Source: Arcuatula senhousia (lineage: Eukaryota; Mollusca; Bivalvia; Mytilida; Mytilidae). From it: 64,000 nucleotides of DNA. The DNA lies in assembly GCA_963971305.1 (NCBI GenBank), contig OZ020309.1, positions 10,099,001 to 10,163,000 on the forward strand, in the 5' to 3' direction. Made by a program: the position numbers and the translations under genes. How positions within the stretch are numbered: position 1 is the stretch's first letter; the number at the start of each line of letters is the position of its first letter. Below, in pieces: positions 9,880 through 21,869 of the stretch. Below the pieces are notes generated by a model that saw only the letters and a program-made list of their open reading frames with translations, was not told the origin of the DNA and ran no database searches.

Positions 9880-10905
9880 AACCTTGACTGTATAAAAACG
9901 AAGACTTAAGGACAACCTGATAGGTTGTGGTCCTACATTAAGAGTCGAAAGCAAATCTATCACCAGAGGGAGCGTCTATCACTGGCAGTGTTGATAGACG
10001 CTTCCTCTTGTGATAGATTGAGTCTCTGGCATTATGTCGCAAAAGAACAAAGACGGATACCTACACTGTGACACAACGAAGGCAGCTATATTAAACCACG
10101 AATACACGACAGAAAACCACACCAACATGCCCAACAAAAGCCCTATACCCCGCTCTACAGAAAGCCTTAACACCACTCGAAGAATTAGAGAAAAAAGATG
10201 AAGGTGCGACTGATTTCATCAATCAAAATGCACTTTCATTATAGTCCAAGGAAAAGTTCGAATGCGTCAGGGACCTTATAGGCTACAAAATCAAACCTTA
10301 GATGTAGTAGAGACGGAAAAAAACACCTGAAAGTTCTCGTAGGTCCTCACATTAGCCAGACCATCGACAAATCCTTCAAGACTCTTTGCTTCCTGAGTAA
10401 ATCCTAGGCGGATGTACACCAGTATTCAAGACTTACCAAACAAGCTTAAGGCCAATCCTACAGTATGCGGTACCATTATGGGACCTTAAACATATCAATG
10501 ACGGACATCGAACAAATGCAAAGAAGATCAGCCCGTTCAGTTACAACAATTACCACGACAACCTCCCCTGGTGTACCAGAGCATCTAGAGCATCCTCAAT
10601 GGCAACCACTCAAGTGCAGAGAAAGAAAATAAGAGTCTAATCTTGTGCTACAAGATCCAGCACAACATGATCACAATTGACCTGAGCTTTACCACTAAGC
10701 AGGAGACTCCTGAACTAGTGAAGCCCATAAACTCAGTAAAACCAGAGCCCTGTGGGATGTTATTTCCACTCCTTCTTTTATAAAACAACCCAAAAAACGA
10801 AATAAATTATCACAATCTGTTGTCCAGCCCGGTACAGTAGGGGACTTCAGGTCCATCTCCATCACCATCTCCTGGACCCTAGCTTACCTTAAATAGATAA
10901 GCCGC
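9880..10905 (+). pseudogene. Decayed LINE, pol C-terminal region
   Basis: Pieces in shifting frames match the distal part of CR1/L2-type pol: LWSYIKSRKQ (about 9928), a KNKDGYLHCDTTKAAILN stretch (about 10045), a Q..DKSFKTLCFLSKS stretch (about 10360), TSLRPILQYAVPLWDL (about 10440) and a tail that reads SFIKQPKKRNKLSQSVVQP (about 10776). The order agrees with the region after the catalytic core; the YADD part is missing. There are several stops and indels. It is probably not the same insertion as the 8470-8940 fragment. Confidence 0.65.
9954..10019. repeat. 28-bp-arm hairpin
   Basis: The arm from AATCTATCACCAGAGGGAGC to ...GTCTATCA (9954-9981) pairs with TGATAGACGCTTCCTCTTGT...GATT (9992-10019) with two mismatches. 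The loop is about 10 bases. It lies inside the LINE remnant, where such symmetry is not expected from coding sequence, so it may be a small insertion or a local inverted duplication. Confidence 0.7.
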
Positions 10906-11600
10906 CAACTGTGGTTTAAAGCAAGTTTTTAAATGTACAAGCTCCATTTGGATTTTACTTTAGATCTTGTAAAGTCTTGGCTGGAGACTCCTGTCTGTCT
11001 AACTCAGGGTCAATAACACTCAGCTACTGGAGAAATCCAAGCTGCCGTCATAAGAAGATAAGGAGAATATTGAAACTTTTTAATAGTAAATAACCAAAGT
11101 CAGGAATAATTGCATGTTCTGATAGAAATTAAACAACAAAATATTTTTCAGATGTCAAAATACAGGTACTCTACCAAATGTTCGAACAACAAGGTATGAC
11201 ATTAATTCAATAAGGCAGCTAAAACCTTACAACCATAGAAAAATATATCGTTTTAATTTCGCTTTTAAATTGCTGGAAGTGGAAATCACATCATTGCTCG
11301 TCATGCCCATTAGACATTTTGTAATACCTGCTTCACTTATACATTTTAGTTGCTCTTTGCACGAGTGAATATTTCTATTTTAGTTTTTAGAAGCTGTTCT
11401 ATGTGCATTGCATGTACCATCTGATTTTTATATTCTTTATGCATGCAATGCATATATGTAATTGTATGTACTGTATGTTGTTCCAAGTCAGCATTGCGAT
11501 CCACCAATTCTCCATTATGACTGATTCGTTTTTGTCATTTTCTCTGGACAATGAGATTGATCATTCAAGTTCGATTAATGTTTTCAATATAAACACATGA

Positions 11601-12640
11601 TCAACTGTACGAGCATTTTTTTGTGAATCCAATTTGAGTTGGGTTTATTATCTTATGTTTTGTTAAAAAATCTTCCAACCTTGTATTCAAAATATTATTA
11701 AAAAGCCTGCCAATTGAAGTAGTTATAGTGATTCCTCTATAGTTTGCAGGATTTGTTGGGTCGTCAGATTTAAAAAATAGGTGTGATGTAACCGTTTTCC
11801 CATGTATTTGGCTACATTCCATGTTCAAGACAGAGATTGAACAGCTTTTGAAAACATGGTAGTAAAGATGTTTGACTGTTTTTCAACATTTCATTAGAAA
11901 CTAAATCAAGACCACTTGCTTTTTCTCCTTTTAGTTTAGTTATTGCATCACTTATCTATCTCTTTATTAGAGATAGGCAAATCTAATTCGTTAGATATAA
12001 ATATTTGTTCTTTTTCTTTAAGTATATTATTCAAAGTTTCAAGTCTTTTTAAAATTTATCATCAATATTTGAATGGAGATTTTTAAAATGAATTATCCAT
12101 ATATCTGGTTCAAGGATGAGTTATCTTTCTTATCCCTTGAATTTCATTTAAAAGTTTCCAATATTGTTTTGGGCCATCGACTCTTAGATTATCTAGTTTA
12201 TCAAGAAGAGATTCTCTAAATTTTCTGTGTTTGAATTTCTGGTTTTTGTTATAATTTCTAAATAACCTAAAGTATCTTCCCTTTATAATAGAATCTTTGG
12301 GAAATATAGAAAAAAAGTTGACCTGCAGTAATTAACTTAAAAATCTTGGTCAAACCAATTATTTTTGGCATTTTTCTTACCCTTATTTACAGGTTGTTTC
12401 TTTTTCAGTGACATTTGCTAACATGAAAAAAAAAATACATTGTATATCATTAAAATCTGTCGCTAATTTCATCCAATGCTCTTCTACTTTGAATTAAAAA
12501 AATCAGGCTTATATGATTGTGATAAAGGGAGATACACGGAATCATTCCCATTTACAAAATCTTCTGTAATAGATATACGAGCATCCAGATCTCCCCCTTT
12601 GTTTGGTATTATGTAATTATATCTTTTTCAATCATTTATA
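11601..12640 (-). pseudogene. Decayed LINE with endonuclease and RT segments
   Basis: On the minus strand, from 12640 downward, fragments follow LINE order. First is an endonuclease C-terminal motif GGDLDARISITEDFVNG (about 12590). Then SLKKKQPVNKGKKNAKNNWF (about 12410), KFKHRKFRESLLDKLDNL (about 12230), KLKGEKASGLDLVSNEMLKN (about 11930), and finally the RT N-terminal block SDDPTNPANYRGITITTSIG (about 11770), ending near GFTKK. Stops and frameshifts lie between blocks. GDLDAR corresponds to the GDFNAR-type box of APE endonucleases. It is truncated before the YADD box. Confidence 0.75.
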
Positions 12641-12649
12641 ATATGCCAT

Positions 12650-14080
12650 ATGTGACTTCCAAATATTATGCACTTATGCATGAAATGCATGCTTTGTCTA
12701 ATGGATGTTTGTTGTCTTATGTATTGCTTCCCCTTTATTCTGTTGTACATGCAATGTGTCTTCATGTGTTCTATAAATTGTGTATTCCTTGTTACATGTA
12801 ATGCGGACATAAAAGCTCATAAGACCTTGGATTTGTATGTTGCATACGACCAACTTAAAATAAACAAAAGGTGGTTAACCTTTTTATTAATATGATAATA
12901 GGTGCAACCTAAAATGGGCTTTAGAAAATAGTTGTCAAAAATGTCATTGATCAAAAACTAAAAATAACAAATATCGAATTATTTGTGCAAACTACAAATA
13001 TTTGTAACATTCTAAAATAGCGTCAAAATATAATAGGATGACGTTGACGGGTCGAAACAACATTTTTTTGGTGTTACGTTATCCATGACGTCATTTCCCG
13101 GTCAGAGTATTTTGCGCTCCAGCAGAAGTAATTTTTATCTGCCAGGTTTTGGATGATTTTCTGTATACCAATATATCTTTTTAGAAGTTTTGGTTGCACA
13201 ATATTGATATAAAAACCTGACAGAAAATGACGACTTGTTTCTATCAGGAATTTGGGAAAAAAACCTCTGGAACATGCACATGCCATGCATGCACAGGATT
13301 GATTTAAAAATCTTCATGCTCAGCTATTAAGGTAAGACCATCTTTTTTTACTATTCAGTGTTGTAAAGCTTTGTGTTTTATCGTTATTGTCTTAAACATC
13401 GCCATAAATTGGTTGAATAACTAGTAAACAATCACTGATCACGATTGTTCCTAACGCACCAGTTTACAATCATATGACAATTATCGCGAGGACTTAGCGA
13501 AATCTTTTCATCTCTTTGACAACGAGAGTTTCCTTGAAAAAAATATTTAGAGAGTTTAGTTTTTACTTTACATTCGTATTCCCCTGTATATTTTTAAAAG
13601 AAATTTAACTGTGGTAATTAAATCTGTCAATTTTAAAATTTATCCCCCAAAAAGCATCGAATTTCTGGCCCCATAGAAATTCGTGCCTAGTGCGCTTGCG
13701 CGCACTCGGCACATCCGTTTGGAAAAAAAATACAAACCTTTAACTTTTGGAAATTTCTATATATGTGGGACTGCGTCCCATAATATAAAGTCTCATGTGG
13801 AGCCAACTTTCAATAATTCAGTTTAATTTTTAAAGAAATACAGTTAGCCAGTAGGATAATGGTTATAAAAAGGAAATAAGCATTACGAGGACGATGGAAA
13901 GAACAAGAAATGATAAAGGAAATATGGGAATAGGGTAGGAAACAAAAGAAGTGTAAATTTTGAAGACAACTTAAAATCGGTTCAGATGGGTAGGGGCGAA
14001 AAATTTAGCTTATCTGAGTACCAAACTTTCCTTATGTAAATGGTTAGCTTAGCTTGTATTGTTTTGCATAAAACTTTCTA
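12650..14080. other. Intergenic, nothing recognised
   Basis: AT-rich DNA with short open frames only. No gene, RNA or long repeat recognised. Confidence 0.4.
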
Positions 14081-14084
14081 TTAC

Positions 14085-14342
14085 CATTACACATTGCATA
14101 AACATTTGCTAAAACAGTCACATTGCATAACTTAATACCATTGCACACATTACCATACCCATTGCTGGGTTAATATCAAATGATTTGATCTCTTGGTATA
14201 ACATAGCAAAATGATATAACCAATAAGTAATTTTATATTATCAATTATTAGTTTGATATAAAAGTTGATACAACCATTTAGTTATTTGATATTACCAATT
14301 TTAAAATTAAGTAAAATACCATGTCTTCAATACGCTTCCGTA
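14085..14342 (-). repeat. Inverted copy of the ATTGGTTA-type repeat
   Basis: The reverse complement begins ACGGAAGCGTATTGAAGACA and continues with AATTGGTAATATCAAATAAC-type units, matching the copy at 6979-7250. The distal part (14085-14160) consists of CATTGCATAA-like short units. Confidence 0.6.
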
Positions 14343-14344
14343 CA

Positions 14345-15300
14345 AAAATGGTGCTACCTTTATTTTAAAGTGCAAATCTTAATATCAATATGCGTAAGAC
14401 TGGCAAGAGGCGGCGACCACTAGTCACATTGAAGGCTGCTTATAGCTGTTTTTTATTGTGGGTTTAAATTGTCGTTGATTGATGTAGGTTCTATCATGGT
14501 TATTCGCGTATACTTGTTTCCCATCTCACCATCTTCGAATTCTGAAAGTAGATTTTTTTTCCGGTAATTATTAACTAAGTGTTTTCTACTTAAGGTGGAG
14601 AAAGAATATCAGAGAAGGTGATAAAATGAACATGAAATAATGTTGAACTGTATCACAAGGCAAATATATTCCCATAGAGAAATGGTTGGGGTTGGGTAAT
14701 CTATTAAGCCTTCAGTGTACATGTACTTCTCTTAACGATCTTAACGAAACATGTATGGTTTGCTGTCAGGTTTTCAGCATTCCCCTACAGTATACGTTCT
14801 GACAATCCCACCATGCGAAGTAGCAGAGCTAACCCGTTCGACCCTGTCAACACAAAGAAGTCGCACAGTCGGAAAAGCGCTTTGTCTTGTCTTCGGTGAA
14901 ATTAGTTAGTGCTCTGTAGTTCGGTAAACCTACAAGCGTAGTGCCACTCTAGGCATACATGTATTCGCCACTCTTAATCCTCATGATAATTTTATCATTC
15001 TATGCAAAGAAAACTTGTGTTTAAGACTAATAAAAACTATGAGAATATAGTTTAATGTATGCATGTGAGTTTATAAAGCAATGATCCAATTAAATTACAA
15101 TTATTTAACATATCAATGTATTAAGTCCAGTAACCCTTACAGGAACGAAGTTGACTACGAATGACGTGAATTATTGGTCATATTTTCAGATTCTACGTTT
15201 TTCCTAGAAGTCGGTTCATTAGATAAGATTTATTTGCTCAATATTTTCTATTCTTTTCAATTATCATACAAGTAAATGATTTCAGAACACACTTAATGCA
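14345..15300. other. Region upstream of the Cys-rich gene
   Basis: A diverged copy of repeat F lies at about 14400-14570 (GAAGGCTGCTTATAGCTG, then CGTATACTTGTTTCCCATCT). I could not find a convincing signal-peptide exon for the gene whose exons begin at 15302; it may lie here in a form I missed or further left. Confidence 0.35.
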
Positions 15301-15301
15301 G

Positions 15302-16744
15302 GCGACTCTATTGTGTTGGAAACCGCAGAACAGTCTGCAACTTGTGGAACAGCATTAACGCCTGGTCAATGTTATGTTATTTCAGGTATGCCAAGTTAAA
15401 TTTCAATAGCACAATAGCTAGAAGCAAATGGGCACCAATGGAGCATTCGAGTGTCAAAAGTCAGTAAGGACAACCAAAAAACTGGTAAACACAAAGTAGA
15501 ACAGCACGAAGAAACACAAAGCACAAAATCAACCGAACGGAAATCAACAACGCAAACACAAGTCCTAACAAGTGTGAACTCAGGTGCTCCGGAAGAGAAA
15601 GCGGTTCCTGTCTGCTATAGCACACCCGTCGTGTTGCAAACTTTACGATAAATATAGATTATAACATGCCATGTTTTATATCAGACCTATTATGAGCCCC
15701 AGATCGTGATATCAGTCTTAGAGCCGTAGGTTCAGGGGATGATAAATGCCGTGGGCTGATATTCTATAATATATGTATAATTATGTTTTAAGTTTTAATC
15801 CATTTAATTGCCTATTTTTTTTTTATCAATTTGTTGCTTTTATGAATTCTTTCTTTCTTTTTTTCTTTCTTTCTTTTTGTTTATTTATTTTCCTAGGAAT
15901 TTTATCTGGAAATGCCTATACTACAAACAGCTGCCTTTTCAAAAAGACATGCGAATCATTGACAAATACTCAAATCTCAGGCTTTGAAGGAGAGTACAAC
16001 GAAGGATGCAGATGTGAGGTAAAGTTCTTTAGTCAAATTAAGGCAACAACAACAATAAAACAACGAAAATAAGTTTTACCCCATCTCTCAACTAAAATCC
16101 TAGATTCGCTCCTTTAACTTGGGGACTTACCTCAAACGACCGAGTAAAAAGATAAAACAAAACAAACATACCGTAGACATTGAAGCTCGCAATGGTCCTG
16201 AATCGGTACACTTGTTACAGAAGTTTAAAAAAGTATTTGGAAATAGATTATTGCAAAACAAAAATTGATATGAATTAATACATATAATGGAAAAAAATGA
16301 ATAAAAGAACATATACCAATATAAATAAATAAAAAGAACAAATTAAAAATTAAAAAAAGATAAAAAAGATAAAATAATATAATATAATAGGTATTAGGAC
16401 TGGTTGTGTATGTACACGTGTCAATGTAGCTGGTTTTTACATGGTATTAATAAAAAAACATTAATATTGCGATAGGTATATATATCAAATAAATAAAAAA
16501 ATAACTAAGAAACAAGAAAAATAAAACAAAACATTCTCCGTCAACATTATTTAAATTTGAATTTAAATCTATATATATCCTCTTATTTTAGATTCTTCTT
16601 TCATCCAACGAAGGGGACAAGACAAAACGCAACTGTCTCTCAAGCTGGGAATTGATATCTTGTTTCGTCGAGAATGGCATTTGTAAAAAATACAGATGCA
16701 GTTCTTGTGAATGGATCATCGATGAACCAAACATGTGCGATTGA
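15302..16744 (+). CDS. Cysteine-rich, probably secreted protein (3' exons)
   Basis: Three exons join in frame: 15302-15385 (acceptor AATGCAG, donor GTATGC), 15897-16018 (acceptor TTTTCCTAG, donor GTAAAG) and 16592-16744 (acceptor TTATTTTAG, stop TGA). They add about 119 residues with twelve cysteines: two in the first exon, four in the second, six in the third, including CRC and CSSC patterns. An even cysteine count, no transmembrane segment and a hydrophilic composition fit an extracellular disulfide-rich protein. The 5' exon with a signal peptide was not found, so the gene is incomplete in this description. The 15897 exon's polypyrimidine tract is a (TTTC)n run. An AATAAA lies about 40 bp after the stop. 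I recognise no family. Confidence 0.6.
15428..15655 (+). repeat. Dispersed repeat E inside an intron
   Basis: A fairly complete copy, from GGCACCAATGGAGCATTCGA through CACGAAGAAACACAAAGCAC and GTGAACTCAGGTGCTCCGGA to AGCACACCCGTCGTGTTGC. It lies in the first visible intron of the Cys-rich gene. The open frame at 15451-15651 is repeat sequence. Confidence 0.8.
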
Positions 16745-17053
16745 AATGGAAGATTATTAAAATAATTTTCTTAAAACTGGCTCTTAAAAATAAAATTGCT
16801 TGTGGTGTTTGGGTGTTTTTATTATTTACTTTTTGACCTTTAAAAAACTACCCCTTGAAGCATATGGACTTGGTCATGTACAAGGTCATAGATAAGAATA
16901 AATTCAACTAAAATTAATGTAGGCTTTGTCAAATATGTCAAAGATTGGTCCAGAAGATTTCTTGCTTTCGCCGAGTTCCATTTTATAAAGGGCATGTTAT
17001 AAGCGATAACTCTGTGTTATTTGAAAAAAGAAGAAGCAGATCTAGGATTACCA

Positions 17054-17160
17054 ATGGTGCATTAGAATGTCAAAAGTTCGGAAGGGCAGAACCAGCAAAA
17101 CCAAACCAGAAAAGAACAAAAAACAGACAACACAAAACACGCAAAAAACACTGAAAAGCA
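17054..17160 (+). repeat. Dispersed repeat E, partial
   Basis: Starts ACCAATGGTGCATTAGAATG and carries TCAAAAGTTCGGAAGGGCAG. It is truncated after the AACACTGAAAAGCAACTG segment. Confidence 0.65.
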
Positions 17161-17344
17161 ACTGATCAGCCATAAACAACATAAAATGGTAGTAACAAGA
17201 GTGAAATCTGCTTTAATAAATTATAATAATTTCCTGCTTTAAAAGTAAAATATGATTAATTTCCAGCTTGATAAATTTCTGCAGATAAAAGATTATATAA
17301 TTTTATTAATACTACATGTCTTGGTTGAATCGGTTAAAATCGTG

Positions 17345-17699
17345 AAGTTTATACTCGTGACTAGGAGAATGCACATCTGATGCGACTACTTAGACACGAT
17401 ACATGTATACAATGTATGTGCCATGATATGTCAATTTTATGGCACACCTCCGGCAAAGTAAGTTTCCCCTGTGGACCCTGTACGATGACCGTTGCGTCAC
17501 AAGAAACAGAAACCATATCCAACCCGATAGAGGTTCTGGACAAAATTAAAGAGACATTGCAAAATTTGGTTTTTAATTATTTGCATCAAATTATATTACT
17601 TGAATTCCAAGACGTAGGGCAAAGACAACCGGTCATGCTTATCTTCTTTAAAACAAGAAACAACTTTAACAAGAAAAGATTATATGTCTCCCGCCCGTT
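17345..17699 (+). other. Open frame of unknown status
   Basis: A 126-codon frame (17380-17760) has a plausible protein-like stretch near PCGPCTMTVASQETETISNP, then runs into a family C element at about 17700. There is no good splice context and no domain. It may be a gene remnant or chance. Confidence 0.2.
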
Positions 17700-17930
17700 G
17701 AGTGAGAAAAAAAATCTAAGTGGGCTCGTTCAACAGGAAGCGGATGAGCGACAGATCTGAAAATGGGACCCCTACTTCAAACTGCATGTCAAATATCAAA
17801 AGCCTATGATAAAACTTGCTGAAAAAAAACTGTTACGAAAAAAGTGTGACGGACGGACGCACGGACGGACGAACGGACACCGGCATTTCTATGTCCCTAC
17901 TCCGCATTGCGGCGCGGGATGTCACAGAAA
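17700..17930 (+). repeat. Tandem-core element, family C (single core)
   Basis: One core unit (GGAAGCGGATGAGCGACAGA onward), then GACGGACGGACGCACGGACG and the terminal hairpin CCGCATTGCGG inside CTACTCCGCATTGCGGCGCG. It matches the last unit of the copy at 2035-2735. Confidence 0.75.
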
Positions 17931-18017
17931 CTGTACAGTATAAAATTTTACTAATTTGATGTAGATGTTGATTATAATGTTAGAAAATATATATATAAAT
18001 GAGCATGTACATGTAGG

Positions 18018-18113
18018 AGCTGTGGTAATTCTAGAGCTAAGATATGAAAAAAGTCTCTGATCTGACCCACAGAGAGCGTCAATTATTAGAATCATCCAGG
18101 GGTTGTTGGCCCG
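18018..18113 (+). pseudogene. 18S rRNA-like fragment
   Basis: TGTGGTAATTCTAGAGCTAA (18021-18040) is the near-universal eukaryotic 18S segment normally followed by TACATG. The next 70 bases keep the order of that rRNA region: AAAAAAGTCTCTGA, an AGAGAGCG stretch, TTATTAGA and GGGGTTG.TGGCCCG. Many substitutions are present and no further rRNA was found on either side. It is a diverged relic of about 95 bp, or an element that captured 18S sequence. Confidence 0.7.
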
Positions 18114-18179
18114 ACAGCAGTGTTAAAGCAGAGAGAGATTACCGAGAAATCTTAATATGCTCACTACATGTATACCATC

Positions 18180-21100
18180 ACCTTTTCTTTTCTCCGACTC
18201 TTCATTGGTGACTTAATCTGTGTAGATATAAGATTATTTCAATGTATATATAAAAGTAATCTTGTTGTTACAACTGGATAAACTTTTGATCAATTCACCG
18301 CTAAATGTTAAATAGTTAATCCTCTTTTATATTTATTGACAAAAATATTATTCAATTTTTTAAATATCTATATTACTTTTTCATCTTTGTTATTTTAAAT
18401 GTAGACAAATAAATTAGTTTTAATTAAGCCTAACTGGTTTCATTTTAAAACGTAAACTTGTTGATTCTTAAGGACCAAGATCATACCTGTACATGTAAAC
18501 TATATTAATCAGCAACTTATAAAAATCAAATGTCAGATTTTTCTTTTAAACACCCTTTTTTATCTTTCAGTCAACTTATAATAAATACACATAGACTAGC
18601 ATTCGCGCACTCATTTATATAGGCCCAAAAACACATCAAAAACCCCCAAGATATGTGTGTTTCCTATTACCCTACCATTCTTTTCTTTCAATTTCATGTC
18701 TTCCCTAACATTTTTTTTGCTATTAGGCAATGTTAAACTTGAACCTCTTAGGATACGGAATAGAATTCCGGATTACGAAATCAGCAGCTGACAGTTCGTA
18801 AATTACGCTTTTCTGAATAAACGCACGAAGCAGATAACCATTATATCTATTTATAATGGATTAAAAGTCTCAAAGGTTCGACAGTAGTGAAAAGTCCTCT
18901 GAAAATTACATCATTGTCATTCTTTCATCATCATTACATGTATCTCCATCAATAAGGTCGTTTTTGATATATATCTATGTTACCCTAAAAAAATCTTTAT
19001 AAAAAACCGCAGACATATATAACGGACAGACGGACCATGTCCATAAGTCATCTAAAATAGTGAGACAAATCAATTAATTTAATAATTCAAATGACAAAAG
19101 TTTTCTACAAAACACCCATAACTTTCCTGACTTAACGACTTGGGTATAGAATTAAGGATTAAACTTTGTATATTCAGTCGGTCTTTGCTTGTTGTGTCAG
19201 AGGAGCAGATGTTTTTCTCTTGTATTGGCGATTGGAAGAGACCCCAAAACAGCTGTAGAAACACAGAAAATTATCAAGGTATATAAATGAAACAATTCTA
19301 AAATTTCAATTTTTAAAAATCATATCAGGCTTCTGTTTTATAATCGATTCCAACTATACAATTGAGATAATTAATTAGTTTTGTCGAATTCAACTGGTTA
19401 ACAAAATGGATTTGCCGTGAGTACTTCTTTTTTCTACTTTGATATTTGTAGTCTCTAATTGACATTTTTAGCTTCAATAATTATACTAAAGTGACGCACA
19501 TGGACATTGTAATGCAACTTTTGTCCTTTTATCGTATACATTGGTTCGAGAAATATACACACAGTTAGACCGGACATTTCTGTGCTCATGGTACATGTAG
19601 AAAAATAGACCAAGTTCACCTACATGACTTACGATCATGTATTTTTATAAAATTATTACATACTATGTAAATTTTATCAAAATATTTTATATAACCGCTG
19701 TTTTGACATCATCGGTTGATCTGTTACGTTTTGTATGTCCCAAGCCTAAGGGCAGCACAAAACAAAGAGATGATCATGAGAGGGGTGATATGAAAATGAA
19801 ATGATAATGAAGTGTGATAAAAATACACAAGGACAATATAAACAATATTAAAATGGGAAAGTTGGGTTAAAAGATTGCCCATTCAGTCTACTGTATGGAA
19901 TGAGGGGTCTTATTCATACCGAAACCTGATGCTGAGTGCGATTGTGCCAATCATATTGGTATCAAAAATTTGCGCCACATATTTATTTTCAGTTTTGATA
20001 TGCACCAGTTTTTGGAACTTAAATGTACTTAGTATTTGTGCCCCAAACGCTTACACATAGATTTCATATTTGCATATGAATATCAATGGTATACGTCTGA
20101 GAAAAAAACCCTCTTTCAAATTAATTATCGCTGAATTAAACAACTTTAAAGTATATCAAATAGAAAAGTGTTAAAAAAAAGCCGCACGCGTGTCCAATTT
20201 AGTCTTCGCTCCTATATATATTGCAATGAAAAAGTTATAGACAAATGAAGGAAAGCCTGTCAAAATATATTGGAATGTGTTACATGCACATGTATATAGG
20301 CATTCTCATTATCTATAATGTAAGTGGTGCAATCGGATTTTAAATTGTCTCGTCCTGTTAAAAAAAATGTTAGCAGTTGAATATCAAGCAAAAGCAAGAA
20401 ATGACCGCAAATATAAAAGCAAAAAAAAAAAATGATAATAATAAAAAATAATAATAAAGAATCATACCGAAATAAAATAAATGTTGACAAACTAAGCTAA
20501 TTCAGGAAACCTCTTAGCCAAATACTAAAATAAGCAATGCATCTAAAGGACTAATATATTTGTGTCTGACTGCGAGTGACTGGTAAAGTTTATTTGAAAT
20601 ACTTTATTTCAGACAGAGTCCAATGCAAATAATTTAAGTTACTGAATGTTAAAGTCGCTCTTGTTAATTGACGAATCTAATACTTGTTTTTTACTATATG
20701 GGTCTTGGAATTCTGATCTAGGATTAAACTGCAAAATTTTAAAAGGTTTTCATCTTGTTTCCAAAAAAATTTAAAAGATTTATAGAAAATAAAACGGGGA
20801 TATTTCTGAAGACAACTTGTTAATAAACCCTATAAATGTACAATTTCCACACATTTTTATGTATATCAATTTATCCGAACATGTATTGAAAAAGAGATGA
20901 TTCACTTCTTTTTTAACCGTATCTACAAAATTTAAATGCATTCTAAAACTTTTATGAACTAAGTGTGAAAATCTTAAGAAACTCTGAAAAAAGTTTAAGA
21001 CTTTAAACCTTATTAAAACATTTTCCCCGCTCCATCAGCCTATGAAAACTTAGAACTGTCAATGTTATGGGAATCATTATATTCTACGTGAGAACCTAAT

Positions 21101-21430
21101 TAATCTAATCCACTGGAACAAAACCCAATAATTCACAGTAAATTAAGAATTCAAAATAAAATCGTTTGACACACGAATGACAGTAATCTTTAAATCCAAA
21201 TAACTGTAAAAATTTTAAAGTTAAGCATCCCCCGCGGCGATTTCAACGAACGTATCGTCCATTTTTCCTTCTAAATAGATCTTTCTTTTTACTATATTTT
21301 GGTGATAAATCGAATCAATATAATATTAATTAATATTATTAATTATTAATCAATTATTATCGAATATATAATATCGACTTCTAATAAAATCTATGAATCA
21401 AATAATAATGTTTATGTCAATAGATTAAAG
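18180..21430. other. Long AT-rich intergenic stretch
   Basis: Only short frames are present. There is a simple AAT-rich run at about 20428-20460 and very AT-rich DNA at about 21310-21370. No gene or recognised repeat. Confidence 0.4.
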
Positions 21431-21435
21431 AATTA

Positions 21436-21860
21436 CATACATGTGACGGATCCGTGATGACAAAGCTGGAGATTTTGATTTTTTTGGCTGGAGATTGGAC
21501 CAAAAAGCGGGAGATTTTCAACGCTCATTAAAATTGCATTTCAATGTCAATTGACGGCACTAGCGTGTGCCAAATAAACATGGCTTCACTGATTAATCTC
21601 CAACTGTATATACAACCATTGGGTCAATTATGGCAATAAACCTTTTTAATTAACACCTTTACCTGCTAAATTAACGTCTTCCTAATTGACAAACCCATAA
21701 AACACCGGAAATGTTTTATGATTGAACATTTAAAATGTCTATAAAACTACAATTTTGGCATGTCTTGAAAAAGCGGGAGATTACACAAAAAGTCGGGAGA
21801 ACGAGAGATGGATAAAAAAGTCGGGAGATTTTGTCTCCCAGCGGGAGAATCACATGTATG
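21436..21860. mobile_element. MITE-like element with 11-bp inverted ends
   Basis: The ends CATACATGTGA and TCACATGTATG are exact inverted repeats. The interior contains six or so copies of a GGGAGATT or GGAGATT motif (for example at 21469, 21490, 21510, 21775 and 21820), some inverted (TCTCCC). It has no ORF. No clear target duplication was seen, so the class is open. Confidence 0.5.
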
Positions 21861-21869
21861 GAATTAATA

